DNA from: Clostridium sp.
GTDB taxonomy: Bacteria > Bacillota > Clostridia > Clostridiales > Clostridiaceae
Assembly: GCF_018372875.1 (NCBI RefSeq)
Contig: NZ_JAHAIF010000008.1
Coordinates: 25,671 to 89,670 of the forward strand
Direction of reading: 5' to 3'
DNA length: 64,000 nucleotides
Below the pieces are notes generated by a model. That model saw nothing but the letters and a program-made list of their open reading frames with translations. It was not told the DNA's origin and made no database searches. Position 1 is the first letter of the stretch, and every line of letters begins with the position of its first letter. The position numbers and the translations under genes were made by a program. Below are positions 34,448 to 42,555 of this stretch, one piece after another.

Positions 34448-36031
34448 TTAGCAACACATTATAAATATGATTAAGAAAAGTAGTTCTGTTTCTGATAAAT
34501 TAACATTATAGTATTTTTCAATTAGTCCCTTTATATTATTTGCAATTGAATAATATTCAGGATAATTCATCTTTAGCTTACTTATAGAACTAGTAGGGGA
34601 GTATTGAATGAAATCAATTCTGTCATAAATCATATCTACATGAATACTAAAGAAATTCTTTATAATATCATCTGTAAAGGAAAACTTTAGTTCAGGATTT
34701 TCTTTAAAAATACCATTAGTTAAATCTTCATATGCAGATGGATGAAAGTAGAAGTTATAGCTTGTACCATTATCTATAACTGCTTTGAAGTATTTAGTGA
34801 AATCTTCACGTATTTGATGAATATCAAGCTCCTTATTATTAGCTATTTTTATGGATATAGCTGTCATAAATTCTTTGTAGCTAAGTAAAATGGTTTGTTT
34901 TTGTTTTAAGAATGAATGACTTGTAATTTGTGAGTTCTTATCATATATAAAATAACCATCTGTATCTGCCATTAAATCCACAAGTCTTAGTGCATCTTCT
35001 TTTGGTGAAAGAAGGGAGGATTTAATATCATTTTGAAAGTCTGGACTATTTATTTTTATTTGCTTTTTGTGATGTATAAAATAGTCTGAATAAGCATTAG
35101 CTACAGCAAGTTTAATATCGCTTTTTAATTGACCTACATTATAGGGACAATTATATGATAATAAGGCTATCATGGAGTTTTTTGATACTAATACGGGCTT
35201 GTCTAATCTCAAACTTTCATCTTTAATAAACCTTTCAATTAAGGTTAGTCTTTCCTCAATAAATCTATCTTCTAGACTTGGCAGATAAATTTTAACTGGA
35301 ATTCTTCTAATAAAAGTATCTAAAAGTGAGGCGTTTATATCCTTATTAGTAGCACATATAATTCTTGCAGAAGACTTTATTTTCTTAGAAACCTCTCCAA
35401 ATCTTCTGAAATACCCTGTATCCATGTATACAAAAAGCATTTCTTGACCTTCTTTTGGCAAGTTATGTATTTCATCCAGAAATAGTATTCCACCGTCAGC
35501 TTCTTCAATTACGCCTTTTCTATCCTCAGTTGCTCCAGTATATGTACCTTTTTTAACACCAAATAATTGTGAACTTAAAAGCTGAGGGTTATTAGAATAG
35601 TCTGAACAGTTAAAATGCACAAATGGAATATCCTTTGTATTATCTAAGGAGTTAAAATACTCATGCATAAGTTTAGCTAACATTGACTTACCTACACCAG
35701 TATCACCAATTATAAGGGAATCCATTCCGTTAGGTGGATAAAGTATAGCAGTTTTAGCCAGCTTTACAGCCTCTGAAAGGGAAGGGGATAAATAGCATAA
35801 ATTGTCCAAAGAGGATTTGTGAGTAATATCATTAGTATTTGGATTATTAAAAAAGTATCTTACAGGTCTTGAATTATTTTTAAATACCATTCCATTTTTA
35901 ACTAGGTTATTTAAGTCTTTAGATACATTAGAACGTTCTAAATTAAGGTATTCACTTAGTTCTATAGTAGAAACACCTTCACCTTTATCTAAATCTTTTA
36001 AAGAATTGTAGACTAAATCTATTCTCTTCAT
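34448..36031 (-). CDS. Sigma-54-dependent activator with PRD (LevR-like)
   Basis: 527 residues. N-terminal winged helix (1-60, IELSEYLNLERSNVSKDLNN), then an AAA+ sigma-54 activator domain with Walker A GDTGVGKS (109-116), GTYTGA (162-167) in place of GAFTGA and Walker B GGILFLDE (180-187), then a C-terminal PTS regulation domain (about 430-527; conserved His in FSIHVDMIYDRI). LevR relatives are about 900 residues with an EIIA domain and two PRDs; this is a short form. PTS phosphorylation of the PRD should tell the activator whether the IIB/IIC substrate is present. Likely targets are the three sigma-54 promoters at 29102, 32927 and 36223. The RBS lies in GGGGGAAG. Confidence 0.9.
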   Translation of the reverse strand: MKRIDLVYNSLKDLDKGEGVSTIELSEYLNLERSNVSKDLNNLVKNGMVFKNNSRPVRYFFNNPNTNDITHKSSLDNLCYLSPSLSEAVKLAKTAILYPPNGMDSLIIGDTGVGKSMLAKLMHEYFNSLDNTKDIPFVHFNCSDYSNNPQLLSSQLFGVKKGTYTGATEDRKGVIEEADGGILFLDEIHNLPKEGQEMLFVYMDTGYFRRFGEVSKKIKSSARIICATNKDINASLLDTFIRRIPVKIYLPSLEDRFIEERLTLIERFIKDESLRLDKPVLVSKNSMIALLSYNCPYNVGQLKSDIKLAVANAYSDYFIHHKKQIKINSPDFQNDIKSSLLSPKEDALRLVDLMADTDGYFIYDKNSQITSHSFLKQKQTILLSYKEFMTAISIKIANNKELDIHQIREDFTKYFKAVIDNGTSYNFYFHPSAYEDLTNGIFKENPELKFSFTDDIIKNFFSIHVDMIYDRIDFIQYSPTSSISKLKMNYPEYYSIANNIKGLIEKYYNVNLSETELLFLIIFIMCC

Positions 36032-36061
36032 AAATTCTTCCCCCTTTAATTCTTGTGTTTG

Positions 36062-36095
36062 TATAATTTATAATAGATATGTATTATAAATTATA
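36062..36095. repeat. Perfect 14-bp AT-only inverted repeat
   Basis: TATAATTTATAATA (36062-36075) and its exact inverse at 36082-36095 around GATATG, 31 bases before the regulator start codon, in its promoter region. It may be an operator or simply AT-rich coincidence. Confidence 0.4.
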
Positions 36096-36129
36096 TGAAA
36101 ACCAATACAAACTGTATTAAAAAAATAAC

Positions 36130-36165
36130 ACACTATAATTTGTAACATAATTATACAATACACTA
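36130..36165. promoter_or_regulatory. Candidate activator sites upstream of amidase operon
   Basis: ACACTA at 36130-36135 and again at 36160-36165, exactly 30 bases (about three helical turns) apart, each followed by an AT stretch and a GT(A)AC/GTTAT element. The near site ends 57 bases before the -24 element. Confidence 0.45.
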
Positions 36166-36222
36166 ATTTATGTTATCAATGAAAATATGAATTTAACTAG
36201 TATTTATATGCTTTATAATAGT

Positions 36223-36238
36223 TGGCATGTTAATTGCT
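36223..36238 (+). promoter_or_regulatory. Sigma-54 (-24/-12) promoter of amidase-cutC-malic enzyme operon
   Basis: TGGCATGTTAATTGCT matches the -24/-12 consensus with correct GG-GC spacing, 43 bases before the ATG. Confidence 0.88.
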
Positions 36239-36280
36239 ATAAAAATAGACATCAAAATAATATTTGGGAGGATGAGGTTT

Positions 36281-37240
36281 ATGAAATATGCAATGATAGC
36301 TACATGGAGAATGGCAGTAGAAGGAATAACAAGCTCTAAGGAAATATTAGAAAAGGGCGGTACAGCAGGTGATGCTATTGAAAATGCAATAAAGATGGTT
36401 GAAGATTATCCTTTTTATAAATCAGTAGGTTATGGTGGATTACCTAACGAAGATTGTGAAGTTGAATTAGATGCAGCATATATGGATGGAGATACTTTAG
36501 ATATTGGTGCAGTTGCTGGTATAAAGGATTATAAAAATCCTATTTCAATTGCAAGAAAGTTAAGCAAAGAGAGATTTAATTGCTTCTTAGTTGGTGCAGG
36601 TGCAGAAGCTTATGCTCATAAAGAAGGGTTTGAAAGAGTTAACATGTTGACAGATAGAGCTAAGATGCACTATCAAAAAAGAAGAAAAGAAACAATAGAA
36701 AAAGGTTTAAGCCCTTATGATGGACATGACACTGTAGGTATGATAGCCTTAGATAGTGAAAAGAAAATGGTGGCTGGAACATCTACAAGTGGTTTATTTA
36801 TGAAGAAAAGAGGAAGAGTTGGAGATTCTCCACTTTCAGGTTCTGGTTTCTATGTTGACAGTGAAGTTGGAGGAGCATCAGCTACAGGCCTTGGAGAGGA
36901 TTTAATGAAGGGATGCATATCTTATGAAATAGTAAGATTAATGAAGGAAGGATATCATCCACAAGAAGCAGCAGATAAGGCAGTGGAAGACTTAAATGCA
37001 GAATTAAAGAGAAGAAGAGGTAAAGCTGGAGATTTATCTGTTGTTTGTTTAAATAACAAAGGGGAATTTGGTGTTGCAACTAATATTGATGGCTTCTCAT
37101 TTTCAGTGATGACAGATGATATGGAACCAACAGTTTACGTATGTAAAAATGTTAATGGAAAAACTACTTATGAGGTGGCAAGTGAGGAGTGGTTAGATGC
37201 ATATCTAAAGAGAATAAAGTCACCAATAACATTTGATTAA
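36281..37240 (+). CDS. Aspartylglucosaminidase-family N-terminal nucleophile amidase
   Basis: 319 residues from ATG 36281 (RBS GGGAGGATGAGG region); an earlier in-frame start at 36227 would overlap the sigma-54 promoter. N-terminal-nucleophile hydrolase that cuts itself before Thr151 in YDGHDTVGMIALD; the HDT motif and the following TSTSGLFMKKRGRVGDSPL match glycosylasparaginases more than plant-type L-asparaginases. It would release aspartate from N4-(GlcNAc)-asparagine, or ammonia from asparagine. No signal peptide, so it acts in the cytoplasm on an imported substrate. First gene of the third sigma-54 unit. Confidence 0.88.
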   Translation: MKYAMIATWRMAVEGITSSKEILEKGGTAGDAIENAIKMVEDYPFYKSVGYGGLPNEDCEVELDAAYMDGDTLDIGAVAGIKDYKNPISIARKLSKERFNCFLVGAGAEAYAHKEGFERVNMLTDRAKMHYQKRRKETIEKGLSPYDGHDTVGMIALDSEKKMVAGTSTSGLFMKKRGRVGDSPLSGSGFYVDSEVGGASATGLGEDLMKGCISYEIVRLMKEGYHPQEAADKAVEDLNAELKRRRGKAGDLSVVCLNNKGEFGVATNIDGFSFSVMTDDMEPTVYVCKNVNGKTTYEVASEEWLDAYLKRIKSPITFD

Positions 37241-37255
37241 AAGAGGTAGAAAAGT

Positions 37256-37858
37256 ATGTATGAAGCTTGTGTAGGAAATTATAATGAGGCAATTAGTGCT
37301 TTTAAAAGAGGTGCTAATAGAATTGAACTTTGTGACAATTTAATGGAGGATGGAACAACTCCAAGTGTTGGAACTATTAAAAAGACAATAAAGGATGTAA
37401 ATATACCTGTTATGGTAATTATAAGACCTAGAGGAGGAAGCTTTGAGTATTCAGAAGATGAGGAAGAAATAATGCTTGAAGATATTCAGGTATGTAAAGA
37501 AAATGGTGCTTATGGAGTTGTAATAGGAGCGTTAAATGGAAAAGAAATTAATATGAATGTTACTAAAAAGTTAGTGGAAAGAGCTAAGCCTTTAAGCATA
37601 ACCTTCCATATGGCTTTTGATGAAATAGAAGATAAGTTTAAGGCCATAGACCAATTAGTAGAATTGGGTGTAGATAGAATTCTAACTAAAGGTGGATGTG
37701 AAAATGCATTAGCAGGTAAGGATTCACTTAAAAAGCTAGTAGAATATGCAGATGATAGAATTACTATAATGCCAGGTAAAGGTGTTAATAAAGAAAATAG
37801 AGACTATATCTTAGAGTATACAGGCGCAAAAGAAATACATGGCACAAAAGTAGTATAA
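37256..37858 (+). CDS. cutC: CutC family TIM-barrel protein
   Basis: 200 residues. Blocks typical of CutC: YEACVGNYNEAISAFKRGAN-RIELC, PVMVIIRPRGGSFEYS, ITFHMAFDE and ILTKGG. The old assignment to copper homeostasis is weak for many members and the reaction is unknown. Here it sits 15 bases after the amidase gene and before a malic enzyme gene under sigma-54 control, which argues for a metabolic role with the imported compound. The predicted protein is slightly shorter than most (about 240). Confidence 0.88.
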   Translation: MYEACVGNYNEAISAFKRGANRIELCDNLMEDGTTPSVGTIKKTIKDVNIPVMVIIRPRGGSFEYSEDEEEIMLEDIQVCKENGAYGVVIGALNGKEINMNVTKKLVERAKPLSITFHMAFDEIEDKFKAIDQLVELGVDRILTKGGCENALAGKDSLKKLVEYADDRITIMPGKGVNKENRDYILEYTGAKEIHGTKVV

Positions 37859-37874
37859 GTTTTGAGGTGGTATT

Positions 37875-39026
37875 TTGAATATATATGAAGAAGCTTTAAA
37901 GTTTCATGAAGAAAAGAGAGGTAAGCTAGAAGTAACTTCAAGGGTAAAGATTCAAAACGAAAAGGATCTTAGCTTAGCGTATACTCCAGGGGTAGCTGAG
38001 CCTTGTAGAGAAATACATAAGGATGTAACTAAGGCCAATATCTATACAAGAAAATGGAATACAGTTGCAGTTATATCAGATGGTACAGCAGTATTAGGGC
38101 TAGGAGATATTGGTCCTTTAGCAAGCTTACCAGTTATGGAAGGTAAGTGCGTACTATTTAAAGAGTTTGGAGATGTAGATGCAGTACCAATAGTACTGGA
38201 TACAAAGGATCCTAATGAAATAGTAGAAACAGTTAAAAGAATAGCACCTTCCTTTGGTGGAATTAATCTAGAAGATATATCTGCACCAAGATGTTTTGAA
38301 GTTGAAAAAAGATTAATTGATGAGTTAGATATTCCAGTATTTCATGATGATCAACATGGTACAGCTATAGTTGTTTTAGCAGGACTTATAAATGCTCTAA
38401 AAATAGTTAACAAGAATCTAGAAGATTTAAAGATTGTAATTAATGGCTCTGGCTCAGCTGGAATTGCTATAGGAAAGCTTTTATTACATTCTGGTGTGAA
38501 AAATATTGTTATGTGTAATATAAATGGAGCAATTTATAGATGGATGGATTATGAAAACTCTTCTATAGAAGAAATAGCTAACATAACTAACCCTAACAAT
38601 GAAAAGGGAAACCTTTCTAATGTTATTAAAGGAGCAGATGTATTTATTGGTGTTTCTGTAGGAAATATTGTTTCAAAGGATATGATAAAATCTATGAACA
38701 ATGATGCTATAGTTTTTGCTATGGCAAATCCTGAACCTGAAATAAATCCAAATGATGCAAAAGAAGCTGGAGCAAGAATAGTAGGTACAGGAAGAAGTGA
38801 TTATCCTAATCAAATTAATAACGTCCTTGCTTTCCCTGGAATTTTTAGAGGAGCTTTGGACGCAGGAGCTAAGAAGATTACTACTGAAATGAAGCTTGCA
38901 GCAGCTTATGCAATTGCAAATGAGATTTCTGATGATGAGTTAAATGAAGAAAATATTATTCCAAAGCCATTTAAAGAAGGCGTAGCTATGAAGGTAGCTG
39001 AAGCTGTGTTAAAAGAAGTAAAATAG
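37875..39026 (+). CDS. NAD-dependent malic enzyme
   Basis: 383 residues, TTG start with GAGGTGG upstream. Oxidatively decarboxylates malate to pyruvate. The short bacterial form: the SLAYTPGVAEPC malic motif, catalytic/metal block VFHDDQHGTAIV, Rossmann loop INGSGSAGIAIG and AMANPEPEI. It would take carbon from aspartate to pyruvate after fumarate hydration; no fumarase is in the window. Last gene of the operon, with a terminator after it. Confidence 0.95.
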   Translation: MNIYEEALKFHEEKRGKLEVTSRVKIQNEKDLSLAYTPGVAEPCREIHKDVTKANIYTRKWNTVAVISDGTAVLGLGDIGPLASLPVMEGKCVLFKEFGDVDAVPIVLDTKDPNEIVETVKRIAPSFGGINLEDISAPRCFEVEKRLIDELDIPVFHDDQHGTAIVVLAGLINALKIVNKNLEDLKIVINGSGSAGIAIGKLLLHSGVKNIVMCNINGAIYRWMDYENSSIEEIANITNPNNEKGNLSNVIKGADVFIGVSVGNIVSKDMIKSMNNDAIVFAMANPEPEINPNDAKEAGARIVGTGRSDYPNQINNVLAFPGIFRGALDAGAKKITTEMKLAAAYAIANEISDDELNEENIIPKPFKEGVAMKVAEAVLKEVK

Positions 39027-39043
39027 ATACTAGGGATTATGAG

Positions 39044-39072
39044 GAGAAATTGCTTGCAATTTCTCTTTTTTA
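39044..39072 (+). terminator. Terminator of amidase-cutC-malic enzyme operon
   Basis: GAGAAATTGC followed almost directly by its inverse GCAATTTCTC, then TTTTTT. Confidence 0.8.
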
Positions 39073-39127
39073 ATTATAAAAATACTGACTTATCATCAAA
39101 AAAATTATATACTTAATACATTAGTAA

Positions 39128-39553
39128 TATGTAAATGATGTACCTAAAAAAGATCTAATATCTAAATCTAATGATTCTTTGTTTATGAAGATTAATAAGG
39201 AGTATTTAAAAGATACTTTTAATCATGAGCAGAATTTAATTATAAATGATGATGGTAAAAATATATTAGTAGCAGGATGTGCCCATAAGGGTATAACTAA
39301 TATTCTTAGTGTTGGAGAAAATATCTGCAATGAATTTTTTGATTATGTTATTGGAGGGTTCCACCTTTTTAATCCAGTATCTAAAAAGTATGAAGATAAT
39401 GAATTAATAACCTCAATAGGTTTTGAACTTAATAAGAGAAAAACTAAGTATTATACATGCCATTGTACTGGAACAAATGCTTTTAAAATCTTAAAAGAAA
39501 CACTAAAAGATAAGATTAATTATCTATCTGCAGGAACAACTATAGAGCTGTAG
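39128..39553 (+). pseudogene. Metallo-beta-lactamase-fold protein, N-terminal half missing
   Basis: Open frame from 39128 without a proper start. The translation YVNDVPKKDLISKSNDSLFM then NHEQNLIINDDGKNILVAGC, AHKGITNIL, VIGGFHL and YTCHCTG matches the C-terminal half of clostridial MBL-fold proteins related to the methanopterin-type RFAP synthase family (intact about 270 residues). The zinc-binding HxHxDH region belongs to the missing half. A TTG at 39179 could still start a 124-residue fragment, but no ribosome site precedes it. Confidence 0.75.
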
Positions 39554-39584
39554 ATTATAGAGTGTTGAAAGGAGGTATTTAAGT

Positions 39585-40787
39585 ATGACTAATGACTTTA
39601 TTTTCCCAGAGTATAATGGGAAAAACTTCATAAATATAATTAATTCAATTAAACATAATTTTGGTATTAATGATGGGATAACTTTAGAAAATAAGAAGAT
39701 AAAAAAAATACTTTTAAATAAGGAAAAGGTTGTTTTTATTTTAGTTGATGCCTTTGGATGGAAGTTTTATAAGAGTGTAAGAGAGGACTCTAAGTTCTTT
39801 AAGGAAATAAGGAAGAGAGGAATAGAAGAAAAGATAACATCCCAGTTTCCTTCAACTACTACTGCTCATGTAACATCAGTAATTACAGGTAAGGATGTTT
39901 CTACGCATGGATTTTTTGAATGGTTTACATATGATTCTAAGATAAATGAGGTTTTTACACCATTTCTATTTGACTATGAGGGTAAAGAAGAAATTTTGCC
40001 AAAGGATAACCTTTTTAAAGAGCTTAAAGAAAATGGGGTATGTAGCACAATTATTACACCAAATTATATTAATAATAGCTATTATTCTAGGGAGCTTTTT
40101 AAGGATGGAAAGGTAAAAGGCTATGATTCAGTAGAAGAGATGTTTGATATACTTCTTCAAGGGATTAAAAAGGATAAGGGTAAAAACTTTTATTATATTT
40201 ATTATCCCCAAATAGATTCAATTGGTCATGAGTATGGCATGAGTTCTTATAAGGCTTATTTTGAGATAAATAATTTTATTAAAGCTTTAGATAATTTTTA
40301 TAATAATGTCTTAGATAAAGGTGTAAATGAAGGGATTTTTATTTTATCAGCTGATCATGGACAAATGGAGATTAAAGATAGAATTTATTTAAATGAATTA
40401 ATCCCTAACATAGAAGAATATATGCTTAAGGATTCTAAAGGGAGAAGTATTGTTCCTGTTGGGTATAATAGAGATATGTTCCTTTATATAAAGAAGGAAT
40501 TTGAAACATATGTATATGAGTTGTTAAAGGAAAAGTTTAAAGATAAAGGGGAAATATATTTAGTTAAGGACTTAATAGATAAAGGAGTATTTATAAATCC
40601 ATCAGAAACATTCTTAAGTAGGATGGGGAATATTGTTATTATTCCTTATGATGGATATGGAGTATGGTGGTTTGAGAAGGGCAAGTACGAGATATCCTTA
40701 AAGGGATCCCATGGTGGACTTACAAAAGATGAGATGGAAATACCATTATTAATTTATAATTTCGAAAACTTAGGATGTGATAAGTAA
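39585..40787 (+). CDS. Alkaline-phosphatase-superfamily phosphodiesterase
   Basis: 400 residues, nucleotide pyrophosphatase/phosphodiesterase (Phosphodiest) fold. Metal and nucleophile blocks: FILVDAFGWKF, FPSTTTAHVTS (nucleophile Thr), DSIGHEYG, SADHGQMEI and SHGGLT near the end. No signal peptide, so cytoplasmic. Substrate unknown; nucleotide sugars or phosphonates are possible. RBS AAAGGAGG. Coupled to the NUDIX gene (stop/start overlap TAATG). Confidence 0.88.
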   Translation: MTNDFIFPEYNGKNFINIINSIKHNFGINDGITLENKKIKKILLNKEKVVFILVDAFGWKFYKSVREDSKFFKEIRKRGIEEKITSQFPSTTTAHVTSVITGKDVSTHGFFEWFTYDSKINEVFTPFLFDYEGKEEILPKDNLFKELKENGVCSTIITPNYINNSYYSRELFKDGKVKGYDSVEEMFDILLQGIKKDKGKNFYYIYYPQIDSIGHEYGMSSYKAYFEINNFIKALDNFYNNVLDKGVNEGIFILSADHGQMEIKDRIYLNELIPNIEEYMLKDSKGRSIVPVGYNRDMFLYIKKEFETYVYELLKEKFKDKGEIYLVKDLIDKGVFINPSETFLSRMGNIVIIPYDGYGVWWFEKGKYEISLKGSHGGLTKDEMEIPLLIYNFENLGCDK

Positions 40788-41245
40788 TGAATTATGTTAA
40801 ATATTTAAGAGAATATATTGGGCATAAGCCTGTAATATTAAACGGTACTTCTGTAATAGTTCTTGATGAAGAAAATAGGGTTTTACTACAAAAAAGAACA
40901 TATCCTCAAAATAACTGGGGCCTTCCAGGGGGAATAATGGATATGGGAGAAACTATAGAGGAAACAGGAATAAGAGAAGTTTTTGAAGAGACAGGATTAA
41001 AGGTTTCTAATTTAAAATTAGTAAATGTATATTCTGGAGAAGATTTTTATATGAAACTTCCAAATGAAGATGAGTTTTATCTTGTTAATGCAGTTTATGT
41101 TACAAGGGATTATGAAGGAGAGTTACAAGTAGATAATGAAGAAGGAACTGAATTAAAATTCTTTCCTCTTGATGATTTACCTAAATATATGGTTAAAAGT
41201 CATAGAAGATTTATTGAAGAGTTGGTGGAGGAGAAGAAAATATAA
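40787..41245 (+). CDS. NUDIX hydrolase
   Basis: 152 residues. Complete Nudix box G48-L71 (GX5EX7REUXEEXGU; REVFEETGL). Cleaves a nucleoside diphosphate derivative; substrate unknown. The start overlaps the stop of the phosphodiesterase gene by one base, suggesting both act on related nucleotide-linked compounds. Confidence 0.93.
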   Translation: MNYVKYLREYIGHKPVILNGTSVIVLDEENRVLLQKRTYPQNNWGLPGGIMDMGETIEETGIREVFEETGLKVSNLKLVNVYSGEDFYMKLPNEDEFYLVNAVYVTRDYEGELQVDNEEGTELKFFPLDDLPKYMVKSHRRFIEELVEEKKI

Positions 41246-41271
41246 AGTATAACAAATTGGGGTGAGGGGCA

Positions 41272-41580
41272 ATGAAAAAGAGTATTACACCACTAGAATT
41301 CAAATATTCATTTGGAGGTATAATAACAGGATGAATTTTGCTATCAATAATGTCTATTTCATGACTATAGTTAGCATAATTTCTAAATCTGATTTAGATT
41401 GTAATTCACCTGTTGCATTTATACTTATTACTTTTGTTTCAGCTGTTATTTGTTTATTAATAGGAATAAAGAAAAACCTTTATATAAGAAAGATGAGAGT
41501 ATGGAGAAATTATATGCTTAATATGCCTTCTGTAGATGGAAAAATTATTATCCATATGCTGGTGAAATATATACAAAAAA
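41272..41580 (+). pseudogene. Degenerate small membrane protein gene
   Basis: ATG 41272 with GGTGAGGGG upstream starts MKKSITPLEFKYSFGGIITG and then meets TGA. A shifted frame carries the rest: a hydrophobic segment (NSPVAFILITFVSAVICLLI) and a basic tail (RKMRVWRNYMLNMP). The coherent parts in two frames with stops between them indicate an inactivated gene. Family not recognised. Confidence 0.45.
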
Positions 41581-41581
41581 T

Positions 41582-41613
41582 AAAAAAACTTTGCTATTTT
41601 GCAAAGTTTTTTT
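41582..41613. terminator. Bidirectional terminator
   Basis: Seven A plus CTTTGC pairs with GCAAAG plus seven T, loop TATTTT. Confidence 0.85.
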
Positions 41614-41791
41614 ATTTTTCATCAACTAGTTTTTTTATTCCATAGAATACGAAAGCACCAACGCCTAAGTATAAAACTATTTTTATTACAGTAGCCACTG
41701 TTCCTATAAGTGCGCCTAAAACAATACCTATAATTTTAAGTGCTATAAGACCTAGTAAAATAAGTCCCGCAATTTTTAAAATATTTGACAC
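41612..41791 (-). CDS. 59-residue hydrophobic membrane protein
   Basis: GTG start with GAGGG eight bases upstream. Product begins MSNILKIAGLILLGLIALKI and is almost entirely hydrophobic up to a basic/acidic C-terminus GIKKLVDEK: one long or two short helices with Gly-rich spacing. Family not recognised. The stop codon lies inside the shared terminator. Confidence 0.7.
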   Translation of the reverse strand: MSNILKIAGLILLGLIALKIIGIVLGALIGTVATVIKIVLYLGVGAFVFYGIKKLVDEK

Positions 41792-41870
41792 CTTATTTCC
41801 CTCACCTTCTAGTTTATAATTTTATTATAATAGCTTGTACATTCAATCTCAATAAAAAAGAATGTATTAT

Positions 41871-41913
41871 TGTAACTTTTGTTACAGACACTTATAGTAA
41901 TATTGTTTATAAT
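41871..41913 (+). promoter_or_regulatory. CRP/FNR-type activator site and promoter of hemerythrin operon
   Basis: Perfect dyad TGTAAC-TTTT-GTTACA (41871-41886) and a -10 TATAAT (41908-41913). With a start at about 41920 the dyad is centred near -41.5, the class II activator position. The GTAAC-N4-GTTAC form resembles, from memory, the site assigned to HcpR (nitrosative stress) in clostridia. Confidence 0.6.
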
Positions 41914-41939
41914 AAAAACAAAAACGGAGGAAAAAAGAT

Positions 41940-42554
41940 ATGAGTTTATTTTTAGGAAAAATACATTATTGGTTATTTAATAAAATTAAATGGTTTGAGG
42001 AAATAGAAGGTGAACTTTTAAAGCTTGATTCTACATTAAATTTAGAAGAATTAGACAAAATTTATGGAGAAAGAACTCCTAATAAACCTTTAGAAGAGAT
42101 AATAGATACAAGCAATATTCATGGATGGTTACAGGAAAGAATTATAATAGCTGAAGGAAGAAATGCTTATATTACAAAGTGCTTAATAGATAAAGGGTAT
42201 TTAAATTCAATTGAAAAAGTATATGAAACCCAAGGGGAAATGGCTGGAAAGGAAGTAAAATCTAATACTTCTATAAATGATGCTAGAGAGATATTCACTG
42301 AAATGAATAATTATATTCTTGATGGAATGCCTTGTGATAGAGTAAATAAAATTGTAGAAAACTCTGAAAATAAGGTAGTATGGAAAAGGAGAGTATGTGT
42401 TCATAAGGATATTTTTAATAAAGTTGGATTGGATGTAGGAGTGTTTTATTCATTAAGAGAGAAATGGATTAAAAATTTTGTAAGTGAAATAAACTCTAAT
42501 TTTGAATATATCCATCATGAAGATGATACTATGGAAATCAAAAGGAGAGGATAA
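41940..42554 (+). CDS. Hypothetical protein, first gene of hemerythrin operon
   Basis: 204 residues, soluble, mostly helical, with few cysteines (C142 in GMPCDRVNK, one in RRVCVHKD). Family not recognised. RBS CGGAGG. Its stop overlaps the ribosome site of the hemerythrin-like gene, so the two are made together, and both lie behind the CRP/FNR-type dyad. A role in NO, O2 or iron stress is inferred from context only. Confidence 0.75.
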   Translation: MSLFLGKIHYWLFNKIKWFEEIEGELLKLDSTLNLEELDKIYGERTPNKPLEEIIDTSNIHGWLQERIIIAEGRNAYITKCLIDKGYLNSIEKVYETQGEMAGKEVKSNTSINDAREIFTEMNNYILDGMPCDRVNKIVENSENKVVWKRRVCVHKDIFNKVGLDVGVFYSLREKWIKNFVSEINSNFEYIHHEDDTMEIKRRG

Positions 42555-42555
42555 A

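Noticed and set aside
36227-36280. Upstream start extending the amidase by 18 codons
   Set aside because: It would lie inside the sigma-54 promoter; the ATG at 36281 has a proper ribosome site.
31449-39026. The sigma-54 cluster as an acquired genomic island
   Set aside because: No integrase, tRNA boundary or composition shift was seen; codon use looks like the neighbours.
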